DNA from: a bacterium
GTDB lineage: Bacteria; Joyebacterota; Joyebacteria; Joyebacterales; Joyebacteraceae
Assembly (NCBI GenBank): GCA_025774935.1
Contig: JALGZK010000009.1
Span: 1 to 64,000, forward strand
Direction of reading: 5' to 3'
Length of the DNA: 64,000 nucleotides
Below, one piece after another: positions 1-7,619 of this stretch (its first letter is position 1; each line of letters opens with the position of its first letter). The notes beneath the pieces are model-generated. The model made no database searches. It saw only the letters and a program-made list of their open reading frames with translations, and was not told the origin of the DNA. The translations under genes were made by a program, and so were the position numbers.

Positions 1-531
1 GAGCCGGACCTCACCCACGCCGACTGGGAGTTCGTCCACCCGTCGGACGACAACGACAACCCCGACGTCCCGAACCTCCGGCACTGCGCGGGTTCCGACG
101 TCGACATCGCGCTCGCGAACGGGGGGGACGGCATCCTCATCGCCACCGGGGACGACACGACGGCCGCGATCGACTGCGACACGGTCGTCGACGGCGTGAA
201 CTGGGCCGGCGTGTCCGACCCGGTCCCCATCACCTGGACCTCGTGCGAGGATCCTGCGTTCGCCGCGGGTGTCCCGCAGGGGAACTCCCTCGGGAGGTGC
301 CCCGGCGGGATCGACGGGAACGTGTCGAGCGCTGAGGACTGGTTCATGACGATCCCCTCGCCGGGAGCGCCCAACATGCCGTCCTGGCCATCCGACTGCT
401 CGGTCGGCGTCACGGAAGAGCGGGCGAGCTGGGGGCTCATCAAGGCCATCTACCGCCCCGGCGCCCTCGCGGCCGTGGGAACGCCCGGGGTCCTGGGCGC
501 GTCCGGAGGGGACTCCCGCCCGCGCCGTTGA
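1..531 (+). CDS. Secreted lamin-tail-domain protein, C-terminal part (5' end outside window)
   Basis: The reading frame is open from the first base, so the gene starts upstream of the window; 176 codons are visible. The visible part ends a lamin-tail (LTD) domain: a 'GGDGILIATGDD' strand, a Cys pair around 'TSCEDPAFAAG', 'GNSLGRCPGG' and the characteristic 'DWFMTIPSPGAPN' end. LTD domains occur in extracellular bacterial proteins, so secretion is inferred; the signal peptide is not visible. Close to the C-terminus lies 'ASWGLIKAIYR', the same motif that forms the extreme C-terminus of three other secreted proteins in this window, but here 24 further residues rich in Gly, Ala and Pro follow before the stop. 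Function unknown. Confidence 0.8.
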   Translation, partial: EPDLTHADWEFVHPSDDNDNPDVPNLRHCAGSDVDIALANGGDGILIATGDDTTAAIDCDTVVDGVNWAGVSDPVPITWTSCEDPAFAAGVPQGNSLGRCPGGIDGNVSSAEDWFMTIPSPGAPNMPSWPSDCSVGVTEERASWGLIKAIYRPGALAAVGTPGVLGASGGDSRPRR

Positions 532-557
532 CCGCGCCGCCCCGGCCGCGGTAGAAT
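528..557 (+). promoter_or_regulatory. Putative sigma-70-type promoter for acpS
   Basis: TTGACC at 528-533 and TAGAAT at 552-557 are separated by 18 bases; the predicted transcript would start about 40 bases before the acpS start codon. The -35 overlaps the stop codon region of the preceding gene. Confidence 0.5.
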
Positions 558-608
558 ACCTGGACCCGATCGGAATCAGGCTCCTGACGGAGGCGGTGGA
601 GGCGCGTC

Positions 609-1004
609 TTGATCGTCGGAGTGGGAGTCGACATCGTCGATCTCGAGGATTTCCGCGCGCGGCTGACCGACGACCTCATCCAGGAGCTGTTCCTTCCCGA
701 TGAGATCAGCTACTCGTCGTCGCGGGCGCGGCCCTGGGAGAGCTACGCGGCCAGGTTCGCGGCCAAGGAAGCCGTCATGAAGGCCTTGGGAGCGGGACTG
801 TCCCAGGGGCTCTCGTGGAAGGACGTCGAGGTTCGGCGGGAGGAGTCGGGCGAGCTCGGGCTCCGTATGACGGGAGCGGCGCTCGAGCGCGCTCGGGGGA
901 GGGGCGCGGCCTCGTCGCGGCTCTCGGTGGCCCACTCGAGAAGGAGCGCCGTTGCGGTGGTCGTCCTCGAGGACGCGCGGGGCGCGGCGCGGGAGGACGC
1001 GTGA
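609..1004 (+). CDS. acpS: Holo-[acyl-carrier-protein] synthase
   Basis: Transfers 4'-phosphopantetheine from CoA to the conserved serine of apo-ACP. The 131-residue product matches AcpS in length and in its two metal-binding motifs: 'VGVDIVD' with Asp8 and 'RFAAKEAVMKALG' with Glu54. The start is TTG at 609, preceded by GGAGG at 599-603. The C-terminal third is arginine- and alanine-rich. The stop overlaps or nearly abuts the next gene, and an ACP gene lies two genes downstream, so enzyme and substrate are probably made from one transcript. Cytoplasmic. Confidence 0.9.
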   Translation: MIVGVGVDIVDLEDFRARLTDDLIQELFLPDEISYSSSRARPWESYAARFAAKEAVMKALGAGLSQGLSWKDVEVRREESGELGLRMTGAALERARGRGAASSRLSVAHSRRSAVAVVVLEDARGAAREDA

Positions 1005-1036
1005 GCGGGACCCGGAGAACATCGAAAGGAACGGCA

Positions 1037-2782
1037 TTGAGCAACATCGGTTCTTACGACGAGAGACTGAAGGGTTTCGACTGGGGGATTGCGAGAGAGA
1101 TCCTCGGCTGGGAGGAAGGAGACCTCCTTAACATCGGCGCCATCTGCTCGGACCGCGTCTGCGCGCGCGATGGTGCCGGCAAGATCGCGCTCATCTGGGA
1201 GGGGTTCGGGGACAGGAAGGCGACCTACACGTTCGACGACCTTCGCGTGTACTCGAACGGCTTCGCCGACTTCCTCGTCGGGCAGGGCATCGAACCCGGC
1301 GACAGGGTCTGCGTCTTCATGGACAAGATCCCGAGCCTCTACTTCTCGTTCCTTGGCGTCCTCAAGATGGGCGGCATCGTTCAGCCGCTCTTCTGCGCGT
1401 TCGGCGACGAGTCGCTCGAGGTGCGCCTCGCGAGCGCCGGCACGCGCGCTATCCTGACGACGCAGAAGCACGTCCGCAAGGTCCGGAAGATCCAGGAGCG
1501 GCTCCCTTCGCTCGAGAAGGTCATCGTCGTCGCGGGTGACGAGTCGAAGCTCAAGGACGGCGAGGTCTTCTTCGACGTCGAGGCGGCACTGCGAGTCGAG
1601 GAGTTTGAGTCTCACGCGGCTGGCCCGGAGACTCGCTCCGTCCTCCACTACACGTCCGGCACGACGGGTCAGCCGAAGGGCGCGCAGCACGTGCACGACT
1701 CGATCTGGGGACAGGTGCTCACGACGTCGTGGGTCCTCGACCTCCGGGACGACGACGTCTACTGGTGCACGGCCGACCCGGGCTGGGTCACGGGGACGAG
1801 CTATGGGATCATCGGACCGTGGGCGCTCGGCATCACGCAGTGCGTGCTCGACTCCGGCTTCACCTCGTCGAGGTGGTACCAGTTCATCCAGGACAACCGG
1901 GTCACCGTATGGTACTCCGCCCCGACCGCCATCCGCTCGCTCATGCGCGACGGAGAGGAGGTCGCGGCGAGATTCGACCTGTCCTCGCTCCGCCACCTCA
2001 CTTCGGTCGGCGAGCCCCTGAACGCCGAGGCCGTCGTCTGGAGCGAAAAGGCGTACGGCCTGCCGTTCCTCGACACCTACTGGCAGACGGAGACCGGCTC
2101 GATCATGATCACGAACTTCCCCGGGATGAAGGTCAAACCGGGATCGATGGGGAAGGCGTTCCCCGGGATCACCGCGGCTCTCCTCGACCTCCGGACCCAC
2201 GAGCCGATCGGGGAGCCCGGGAAGGTGGGGCTCATCGCGTTCCGGCCCGGGTGGCCCGCGATGTTCCGCGAGTACAGGGGCCAGGACGACGTCTACCGGA
2301 GCAAGTTCGTGGGCGCCGCGGACGACGCGACGCCCGACGAGCTCCGAACGAACGAGGATCTGTGGTACGTCTCGGGCGACCGCTCCAGCATCGACGCCGA
2401 CGGTTACTTCTGGTTCGTGGGGAGGGACGACGACGTCATCAACACCGGCGGGCACCTCGTGGGTCCCTTCGAGATCGAGTCGGCGCTCGTGGAGCACGAG
2501 GCGATCGCGGAGGCCGCCGCCATCGGCAAGCCGGATGCTGTGAACATGGAGGTCGTGAAGGCCGTGGTGACCCTGAACCCGGGTTTCGAGCCTTCCGGTG
2601 ACCTCGAGCTCAGCATCATGAACTTCATCAGGAAGCGGCTCTCGCCCCTGGCGATGCCGCAGGAGATCGAGTACGTGGAGAAGCTCCCGAAGACACGCTC
2701 CGGGAAGATCCTGAGGCGGTATCTTCGGGCCCTCGAGTGGGGCGAAGAGGTCGGCGACCTCTCGACGCTCGAGCACGACTAG
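1037..2782 (+). CDS. acsA: AMP-forming acetyl/acyl-CoA synthetase (AcsA-like)
   Basis: Activates a carboxylate to its adenylate and then to the CoA thioester. ANL-superfamily motifs are in order: 'YTSGTTGQPKG' (phosphate loop), 'YWQTETGSIM', 'LWYVSGD', 'GRDDDVINTGGHLVGPFEIE' (hinge) and the catalytic lysine in 'KTRSGKILRR'. The 'MKVKPGSMGKAFPG' stretch resembles Bacillus AcsA, so acetate or a short acyl acid is the likely substrate; I cannot exclude another acid. The start is taken as TTG 1037 with AAGGAA in front; a GTG at 1001 overlapping the acpS stop is an alternative that adds 12 residues. The position between acpS and an ACP gene leaves open that it feeds acyl groups to that carrier protein. 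Confidence 0.85.
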   Translation: MSNIGSYDERLKGFDWGIAREILGWEEGDLLNIGAICSDRVCARDGAGKIALIWEGFGDRKATYTFDDLRVYSNGFADFLVGQGIEPGDRVCVFMDKIPSLYFSFLGVLKMGGIVQPLFCAFGDESLEVRLASAGTRAILTTQKHVRKVRKIQERLPSLEKVIVVAGDESKLKDGEVFFDVEAALRVEEFESHAAGPETRSVLHYTSGTTGQPKGAQHVHDSIWGQVLTTSWVLDLRDDDVYWCTADPGWVTGTSYGIIGPWALGITQCVLDSGFTSSRWYQFIQDNRVTVWYSAPTAIRSLMRDGEEVAARFDLSSLRHLTSVGEPLNAEAVVWSEKAYGLPFLDTYWQTETGSIMITNFPGMKVKPGSMGKAFPGITAALLDLRTHEPIGEPGKVGLIAFRPGWPAMFREYRGQDDVYRSKFVGAADDATPDELRTNEDLWYVSGDRSSIDADGYFWFVGRDDDVINTGGHLVGPFEIESALVEHEAIAEAAAIGKPDAVNMEVVKAVVTLNPGFEPSGDLELSIMNFIRKRLSPLAMPQEIEYVEKLPKTRSGKILRRYLRALEWGEEVGDLSTLEHD

Positions 2783-2847
2783 AGGGGAACGGAGCGGACC
2801 GACGGGGGCGGGCCTCCTGTCCGTCGGGGCGCGGAAGGAAGGACGAC

Positions 2848-3093
2848 ATGGACGAGATCAAGGACGTTGTTCTCGAGTACGTGATCGACGAGTACGTCGA
2901 GGAGGACGACATGGAGGTGACGTTCGACACGCCGCTCATCTCCTCGGGCCTCGTAGACAGCTTCTCGATGGTCTCGCTGAAGGCGTTCCTCGAGAAGAAG
3001 TACGACATCAGCATTCCCGACGCCGACGCGACCCCCGAGGCGTTCGACACGGTGAACTCGATCGTCGGGATCGTCGAGAAGCACAAGAGCTAG
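2848..3093 (+). CDS. Acyl carrier protein
   Basis: An 81-residue acidic four-helix ACP. The phosphopantetheine attachment site is Ser38 in 'SGLVDSFSM', at the start of helix II. The start ATG at 2848 follows a strong AAGGAAGGA ribosome site; longer in-frame upstream sequence is shadow. The motif reads DSFS, not the DSLD of the housekeeping fatty-acid AcpP, so this looks like a dedicated carrier and not the main AcpP. It sits 65 bases after acsA and 39 bases before kbl, with acpS two genes upstream, suggesting one operon. Its acyl cargo cannot be told from sequence. Confidence 0.85.
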   Translation: MDEIKDVVLEYVIDEYVEEDDMEVTFDTPLISSGLVDSFSMVSLKAFLEKKYDISIPDADATPEAFDTVNSIVGIVEKHKS

Positions 3094-3132
3094 CGCCGCA
3101 CCGGATACGGACGAGAGAGGGAGCAGGTTCAC

Positions 3133-4380
3133 ATGGCCTATTCCGACACGAGGCGTCGGATGTTCGCCGAGAGCATCGACGCGATCAAGGAGAAGGGGCT
3201 CTACAAGGAGAAGCGGTTCATCTGGTCGCCGCAGGACGCGGAGATCGAGGTCGAGTATCCAGAGGGAGCGTCGCACGAGAAGGTCCTGAACTTCTGCGCG
3301 AACAACTACCTCGGTCTCTCGAGTCATCCTGAAGTGATCAAGGCCGCGCACGACGGCCTCGAGGAGCGGGGCTACGGGATGAGCTCGGTCAGGTTCATCT
3401 GCGGGACCCAGGACATTCACCGCGACCTCCAGGACAAGGTGTCCGCGTTCCTCGGGATGGAGGACACGCTCCTCTTCCCGTCGTGCATGGACGCGAACGC
3501 AGGTGTCTTCGAAGCGATCCTGGAGGCTGAGGACGTCATCATCGCCGACCGGCTCATCCATGCGTCGCTCGTCGACGGCATCCGGCTCTGCTCGGCGGAG
3601 TACGACACGTTCAAGCACATGGACATGAAGCACCTCAGGAAGAAGCTCGAGCTCCATCAGGACAAGCGCCACCGTCTCATCGTCACCGACGGGGTCTTCT
3701 CGATGGACGGCGACCTGTGTCCGCTCGACGAGATGTGCGACCTCGCCGAGGAGTACGACGCGATGATCCTGGTCGACGACTCACACGCTTCCGGGTTCAT
3801 CGGGAAGACGGGGAGGGGCGTGCACGAGCATTTCGGCATCATGGACAAGGTAGACCTCATCACGACGACGTTCGGGAAGGCCCTGGGAGGCGCCTCCGGC
3901 GGGTGCGTCTCCGGTCGGAAGGAGCTCGTCGAGCTCTGCAGGCAGAAGGCGAGACCGTACCTCTTCTCGAACTCGCTCTCGCCGGTCATCGTCGCAGCGA
4001 CGATCCGCGTGATCGACATCCTCTCGAAGACGACCGAGCGGAGGGACAAGCTCGAGGAGAACACGAAGCGCTTCCGGAAAGGGATCACCGAGGCGGGGCT
4101 GAACGTCCGAGAGGGCGTGACGCCGATCGTGCCGGTGATGCTCTACAACGCGAAGCTCGCGAACGACATGTCGCGCGACATGTACGCCGAGGGAATCTAC
4201 GTGATCGGGTTCTTCTTCCCGGTCGTTCCCGCGGGAGCCGCGCGGATCCGAGTGCAGCTCTCGGCCGCGCACGAGAACGAGCACATCGACAAGTGCGTCG
4301 CCGCCTTCAAGAAGGTCGGGGAGAAGTACGGCATCCTCGGTCTCGACAAGAAGGGGATCGTCGAGAAGTACGGGATGTAG
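3133..4380 (+). CDS. kbl: 2-amino-3-ketobutyrate CoA ligase (glycine C-acetyltransferase)
   Basis: PLP-dependent alpha-oxoamine synthase that cleaves 2-amino-3-ketobutyrate with CoA to glycine and acetyl-CoA, or runs in reverse. Kbl signatures run throughout: 'FCANNYLGLSSHPE', 'SSVRFICGTQD', 'TDGVFSMDG', 'VDDSHASGF', and the PLP lysine Lys249 in 'TTTFGKALGGASGG'. The 415-residue length is slightly longer than E. coli Kbl, with about 17 extra residues at the C-terminus. A threonine dehydrogenase of the SDR type lies head-to-head downstream, which supports a threonine-degradation role. Other oxoamine synthases (BioF, serine palmitoyltransferase) are less likely given the close match to Kbl motifs. 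Confidence 0.88.
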   Translation: MAYSDTRRRMFAESIDAIKEKGLYKEKRFIWSPQDAEIEVEYPEGASHEKVLNFCANNYLGLSSHPEVIKAAHDGLEERGYGMSSVRFICGTQDIHRDLQDKVSAFLGMEDTLLFPSCMDANAGVFEAILEAEDVIIADRLIHASLVDGIRLCSAEYDTFKHMDMKHLRKKLELHQDKRHRLIVTDGVFSMDGDLCPLDEMCDLAEEYDAMILVDDSHASGFIGKTGRGVHEHFGIMDKVDLITTTFGKALGGASGGCVSGRKELVELCRQKARPYLFSNSLSPVIVAATIRVIDILSKTTERRDKLEENTKRFRKGITEAGLNVREGVTPIVPVMLYNAKLANDMSRDMYAEGIYVIGFFFPVVPAGAARIRVQLSAAHENEHIDKCVAAFKKVGEKYGILGLDKKGIVEKYGM

Positions 4381-4417
4381 CCCGCGGGCGTTGGGCGTAG
4401 CGGGATACGAAGAGAGA

Positions 4418-4444
4418 GAGGGGCCGCGTTCTCCGCGGCCCCTC
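4418..4444. terminator. Bidirectional terminator between kbl and the threonine dehydrogenase
   Basis: Perfect 11-bp stem, GAGGGGCCGCG (4418-4428) with CGCGGCCCCTC (4434-4444), loop TTCTC, followed by GTTCGTT. It lies between two convergent genes and can serve both. Confidence 0.75.
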
Positions 4445-4485
4445 GTTCGTTGCCCGTTGGAGCTGTCCGCGTGGAGCTGAGCGCC

Positions 4486-5481
4486 TCAGGCGGGCTGCCC
4501 CTTGTAGAGCCGTCCCTCGGCGTGACGTCTCGAGAGCCGGTCGAGCATGTCCTCGGTCATCGCACCGAGGTCGTACGAGGGGCTCCATCCCCACTCCCTG
4601 CGCGCCGCCGAGTCGTCGATCGACGACGGCCAGGAGTCGGCGATCGCCTGCCGGTAGTCCGGCTCGTAGACGATGTCGAATTCGGGAATGCGGCGCCGTA
4701 TCGACTCGGCAAGTTCTCCGGCGCTGAAGCTCATCGACGCCAGGTTGAAGTTGCCGTGGTGCTCGAGCGAGTCGAAGTCGGCCTCGAGGAGCTGGACGGT
4801 CCCCTTGATGCAGTCGGGCATGTACATCATCGGGAGCCTCGTGTCCTCGCCCACGTAGCAGCGGAACTGCTTCCCCTCTACGGCCGCGTAGTAGATCTCG
4901 ACCGCGTAGTCCGTCGTCCCGCCTCCCGGAAGCGTCTCGGCCGACACGATGCCCGGGTAGCGGAGTCCTCTTGCGTCGACTCCGAAGTGGTCGACGTAGT
5001 AGTCGCACAGGAGCTCGCCCGCGACCTTGGTGATGCCGTACATGGTCGAGGGGAGGAGGACCGTCTCCTGCGGCGTGTTCTCGCTTGGGCACCCTGCCCC
5101 GAACACGGCGATCGAACTCGGACAGAGAACACGGTTCAGGTCCAGCTCCCGCGCCAGCTCGAGGACGTTGATGAGGCCGGTCACGTTCACGTTCCACGCG
5201 AGAGCGGGTTCCCTCTCGCCCTTCGCTGAGAGGATTGCCGCCATGTGGACCACCGTGTCGATCCGGTGCCTCCGCAGGATCTCCGCGAGCCTCTGCCGGT
5301 CGGTGACGTCGGCGATCTCGAACGGTCCTGCCTGACCTTCCTCCTCGGCGGCCGGCGCCCTCAGGTCGGACGCGACCACGTTGTCGGCTCCGTAGCGCTC
5401 GCGGAGGTCGCCGACGAGCTCCGAGCCGATCTGCCCCTCCGATCCCGTGACCAGGATCCTCTTGATGTCCGTCGTGCCCAC
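4486..5481 (-). CDS. tdh: L-threonine 3-dehydrogenase, SDR (NAD-dependent epimerase-like) type
   Basis: Oxidises L-threonine to 2-amino-3-ketobutyrate, the Kbl substrate. It carries the Rossmann glycine motif 'ILVTGSEGQIGSEL' at the N-terminus, the 'YGITK' catalytic Tyr/Lys pair, and 'LRYPGIVS..LPGGGTTDYAVEIYY', a hallmark of the short-chain-type threonine dehydrogenases and not of sugar epimerases. About 331 residues. GTG at 5481 is chosen because it sits at the usual distance from the Rossmann strand and has GAGAGG upstream; a GTG at 5508 would add nine residues. Converges on kbl, so the two-step threonine-to-glycine pathway is encoded by facing genes. Confidence 0.82.
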   Translation of the reverse strand: MGTTDIKRILVTGSEGQIGSELVGDLRERYGADNVVASDLRAPAAEEEGQAGPFEIADVTDRQRLAEILRRHRIDTVVHMAAILSAKGEREPALAWNVNVTGLINVLELARELDLNRVLCPSSIAVFGAGCPSENTPQETVLLPSTMYGITKVAGELLCDYYVDHFGVDARGLRYPGIVSAETLPGGGTTDYAVEIYYAAVEGKQFRCYVGEDTRLPMMYMPDCIKGTVQLLEADFDSLEHHGNFNLASMSFSAGELAESIRRRIPEFDIVYEPDYRQAIADSWPSSIDDSAARREWGWSPSYDLGAMTEDMLDRLSRRHAEGRLYKGQPA

Positions 5482-5628
5482 TCGTCCTGCCTCTCTTCTG
5501 CCCGCCACATGTCGTTCGCTGGGACGAGCCTACCAGAACGGACCTTCGAGCGCCACAGATCGATGCCCCGGGACCAGGGCGCAGCGGGTGAGCGGCGTTC
5601 GGCTCTTCGCGGGAGTGCGCGGCTCGGG

Positions 5629-5634
5629 TATAAT
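5629..5634 (+). promoter_or_regulatory. Putative -10 box upstream of the 5721 gene
   Basis: A perfect TATAAT at 5629-5634, about 85 bases before the start codon; the -35 (TTCGCG, 17 bases upstream) is poor. Confidence 0.35.
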
Positions 5635-5720
5635 CGTGTGAGGGTGAAACGGCGCCCGCGGACTCAGGGCGAGCGGTGGGACGGACCGGTCGTCGGGCCT
5701 GCGACCCGACGGGGGAACCG

Positions 5721-6047
5721 ATGCATCAGAGGAAGTGGGAGACCCTGGTCGACCGGATCGAGAAGCTCTTCGGCTTCATCGAGCACACGGTCGACGAGTA
5801 TCCGGAGAGCAGGATGACCGTCGAGACCGTTGTCTTCGACGGAGCCTCGGGTAAGATGATGCTCGAGAGAACGAAGAAACCGCTCGTCATCGATCAGAAG
5901 ACGTCGTTCTCGAAGAGGATCGGGAGCGAGGTGTCCGTGGAGTACGTCCTCTCGGACGACGAGTTCGTCGACACGGTGAAGTGCTACCGGTGGGACCGGG
6001 CCGTTCGGGACTGGCGCGAGGTCGACATCGAGGACATCGGGCGCTAG
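5721..6047 (+). CDS. Conserved-looking small hypothetical protein
   Basis: 108-residue cytoplasmic protein without signal peptide or membrane segment. I do not recognise a family. It is rich in charged residues and predicted to mix helix (N-terminal 'KWETLVDRIEKLFGFIEHTVDEYPES') with strands ('MTVETVVFDGASGKMMLER', 'VSVEYVLSDDEFVDTVKCYRWD'). The start ATG at 5721 follows GGGGGAA. It is followed directly by a strong terminator, and preceded by its own -10 box, so it looks like a monocistronic unit. Codon usage matches neighbours. Confidence 0.7.
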   Translation: MHQRKWETLVDRIEKLFGFIEHTVDEYPESRMTVETVVFDGASGKMMLERTKKPLVIDQKTSFSKRIGSEVSVEYVLSDDEFVDTVKCYRWDRAVRDWREVDIEDIGR

Positions 6048-6074
6048 TCACGGCCGGACAATCGGATACGCATT

Positions 6075-6101
6075 GAGGGGCAGGCAGCCGGCCTGCCCCT
6101 C
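6075..6101 (+). terminator. Rho-independent terminator
   Basis: Perfect 11-bp stem GAGGGGCAGGC (6075-6085) / GCCTGCCCCTC (6091-6101), five-base loop, followed by TCTCTGTTT. Confidence 0.85.
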
Positions 6102-6342
6102 TCTCTGTTTGCGGACCGCATCCTGGCGATCCACGCGGGCAATCGGATGACGACGGTCAATCGCGGGTACGGAACTTGCTTCCTGAGGCACTGCGGGCGC
6201 CCCGAGCGGTGCCCCGCGAAGAGAGGCTGTGGCCCCGCTGCGACCGTTCGGGCGGCCGCGGCTTCCCCGTGCGCGCATCGGCTCGCCAAGTGCGATCCGC
6301 TCCGGTGCGCTGCGTTGTGCGAGTGGGACAGGGGGCAAGGCG

Positions 6343-7494
6343 ATGTCTGAGGAGCTGAACGAGCCGAAGGGCAGAGTGCTGGTCGTCGACGACGAGTCCT
6401 CCATCCGGGAGATCGTGTGCAGGATCCTCACGGACGAGGGATACCTGTGCGAAGGCGCGGGCGATGCCGACGAGGCTCTCTCGAGGCTCTCGCAGGGCGA
6501 CTACGAGTGCGTGCTCACCGACATCCACATGCCCGGGATGGACGGGGTCGACCTCCTGAGACAGATCAGGCTCATGAGCGAGGACGTCGCTGTGATCATG
6601 ATCACCGGCGCTCCCGACATGGACAACGCGCTGGAAGCCATGAGGCTCGGCGCGTACGATCACCTCTCGAAGCCCCTGAACCTCGCGCAGCTGACGCTCA
6701 CCGTTCAGCGCGCCGTCGAGAAGAAGAGGCTCGTCGAAGAGAATCGCGAGTACCAGCGCATCCTCGAGCAGAAGGTCCAGGAGCGCACGAAGCAGCTCTA
6801 CGACGCTAATCAGGAACTCCGCAGGCTCTTCCTCTCCAGCATCAAGGCACTCGCCCAGGCACTGGAAGCCAAGGACGAGTACACGCAGGGTCACTCCACG
6901 CGCGTGGCGGAGGAGTCCGTGAGGATCGCGAGGTATCTCAAGCTCTCGGAGCACGAGGTGGAGAACATCTGGCTCGCCGGCTTCCTCCACGACATCGGGA
7001 AGATCGGCATCAGGGAGAATGTGCTCAACAAGCCGGGCAAGCTCGACGCGGCCGAGTGGGACCTCGTCCAGCAGCACCCGGTCCTCGCGGAGAAGATCCT
7101 CGAGCCGATCGAGGAGCTGGCGGAGGTCATCAAGATCGTCCGCCACCACCACGAGCGGTTCGACGGCAGCGGGTATCCGGACGGGGTCACGGGGAGCGAG
7201 ATCCCGCTCGGCGCGCGCATCCTCGGCGTCGCCGACGCCTTCGACGCCCTCACGTCCCGTCGTCCATACCGCGAGGCGCTCACGGTCAGTGAGGCCCTCG
7301 ACGTCCTCGAGGACGCCGCGGGAACCCAGTTCGACACCGTCCTCGTACGGGCGTTCGTGAGCGCTCGGGCCGAGGCGGGCGGCCTCGAAGAGACACCAGG
7401 AACACCCCCCGAACCGGACGTTTTGCAGGATGCGAAAGGCCCCGGGACTGTCTCAGCGGGGGCCGTGCCGTTTCGCCTCGATGATCTGAGTTAA
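6343..7494 (+). CDS. Response regulator with HD-GYP domain (putative cyclic-di-GMP phosphodiesterase)
   Basis: 383 residues. The N-terminal receiver domain (about residues 10-125) has the acidic pair in 'VVDDES', the phospho-acceptor Asp in 'VLTDIHMPGMDG', the Thr in 'MITGA' and the Lys in 'LSKPLN'. A charged coiled coil (about 125-165) leads to an HD-GYP domain with 'GHSTRVAE', 'LHDIGKIGI', 'HP..AEKIL', 'HHHERFDGSGYPDG' and 'DAFDALTSRRPYR'. Complete HD-GYP residues predict hydrolysis of cyclic di-GMP in response to phosphorylation. The start ATG follows GGGGGCAAGG. It lies just upstream of the type IV pilus locus, a common target of cyclic-di-GMP control. The last 45 residues are low complexity, and the coding sequence there contains a GGCCCC/GGGGCC hairpin (7439-7467). 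Confidence 0.88.
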   Translation: MSEELNEPKGRVLVVDDESSIREIVCRILTDEGYLCEGAGDADEALSRLSQGDYECVLTDIHMPGMDGVDLLRQIRLMSEDVAVIMITGAPDMDNALEAMRLGAYDHLSKPLNLAQLTLTVQRAVEKKRLVEENREYQRILEQKVQERTKQLYDANQELRRLFLSSIKALAQALEAKDEYTQGHSTRVAEESVRIARYLKLSEHEVENIWLAGFLHDIGKIGIRENVLNKPGKLDAAEWDLVQQHPVLAEKILEPIEELAEVIKIVRHHHERFDGSGYPDGVTGSEIPLGARILGVADAFDALTSRRPYREALTVSEALDVLEDAAGTQFDTVLVRAFVSARAEAGGLEETPGTPPEPDVLQDAKGPGTVSAGAVPFRLDDLS

Positions 7495-7543
7495 CTTACC
7501 CACCTGTATGTAGTTACGTCCCTCACATCCGCTCTGTTCATAC

Positions 7544-7559
7544 TGGCATGTGCCTTGCA
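7544..7559 (+). promoter_or_regulatory. Sigma-54 (RpoN) promoter for the pilB operon
   Basis: TGGCATG-N4-TTGCA at 7544-7559 matches the -24/-12 sigma-54 consensus at the invariant GG and GC and nearly all other positions. Transcription would begin near 7571, about 50 bases before the GTG start of pilB, which argues against the in-frame ATG at 7548 as the true start. Confidence 0.7.
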
Positions 7560-7619
7560 TCTTCCCTTTCAGCGGATGTAATCCGCCGCTTGAACTCGTC
7601 ACGGCACAAGGACTTAGAC

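Noticed and set aside
743-2776. A 677-codon minus-strand frame opposite acpS and acsA
   Set aside because: Shadow of the acsA gene; composition is Arg/Asp/Val-biased and there is no motif.
2848-5481. Sphingolipid synthesis cluster (ACP, oxoamine synthase, epimerase-like protein)
   Set aside because: The oxoamine synthase matches Kbl through its whole length, and the SDR carries the threonine dehydrogenase signature, so threonine breakdown explains them better.
7548-7619. Upstream extension of pilB to ATG 7548
   Set aside because: The ATG lies in the -24 box of the sigma-54 promoter and has no ribosome site.
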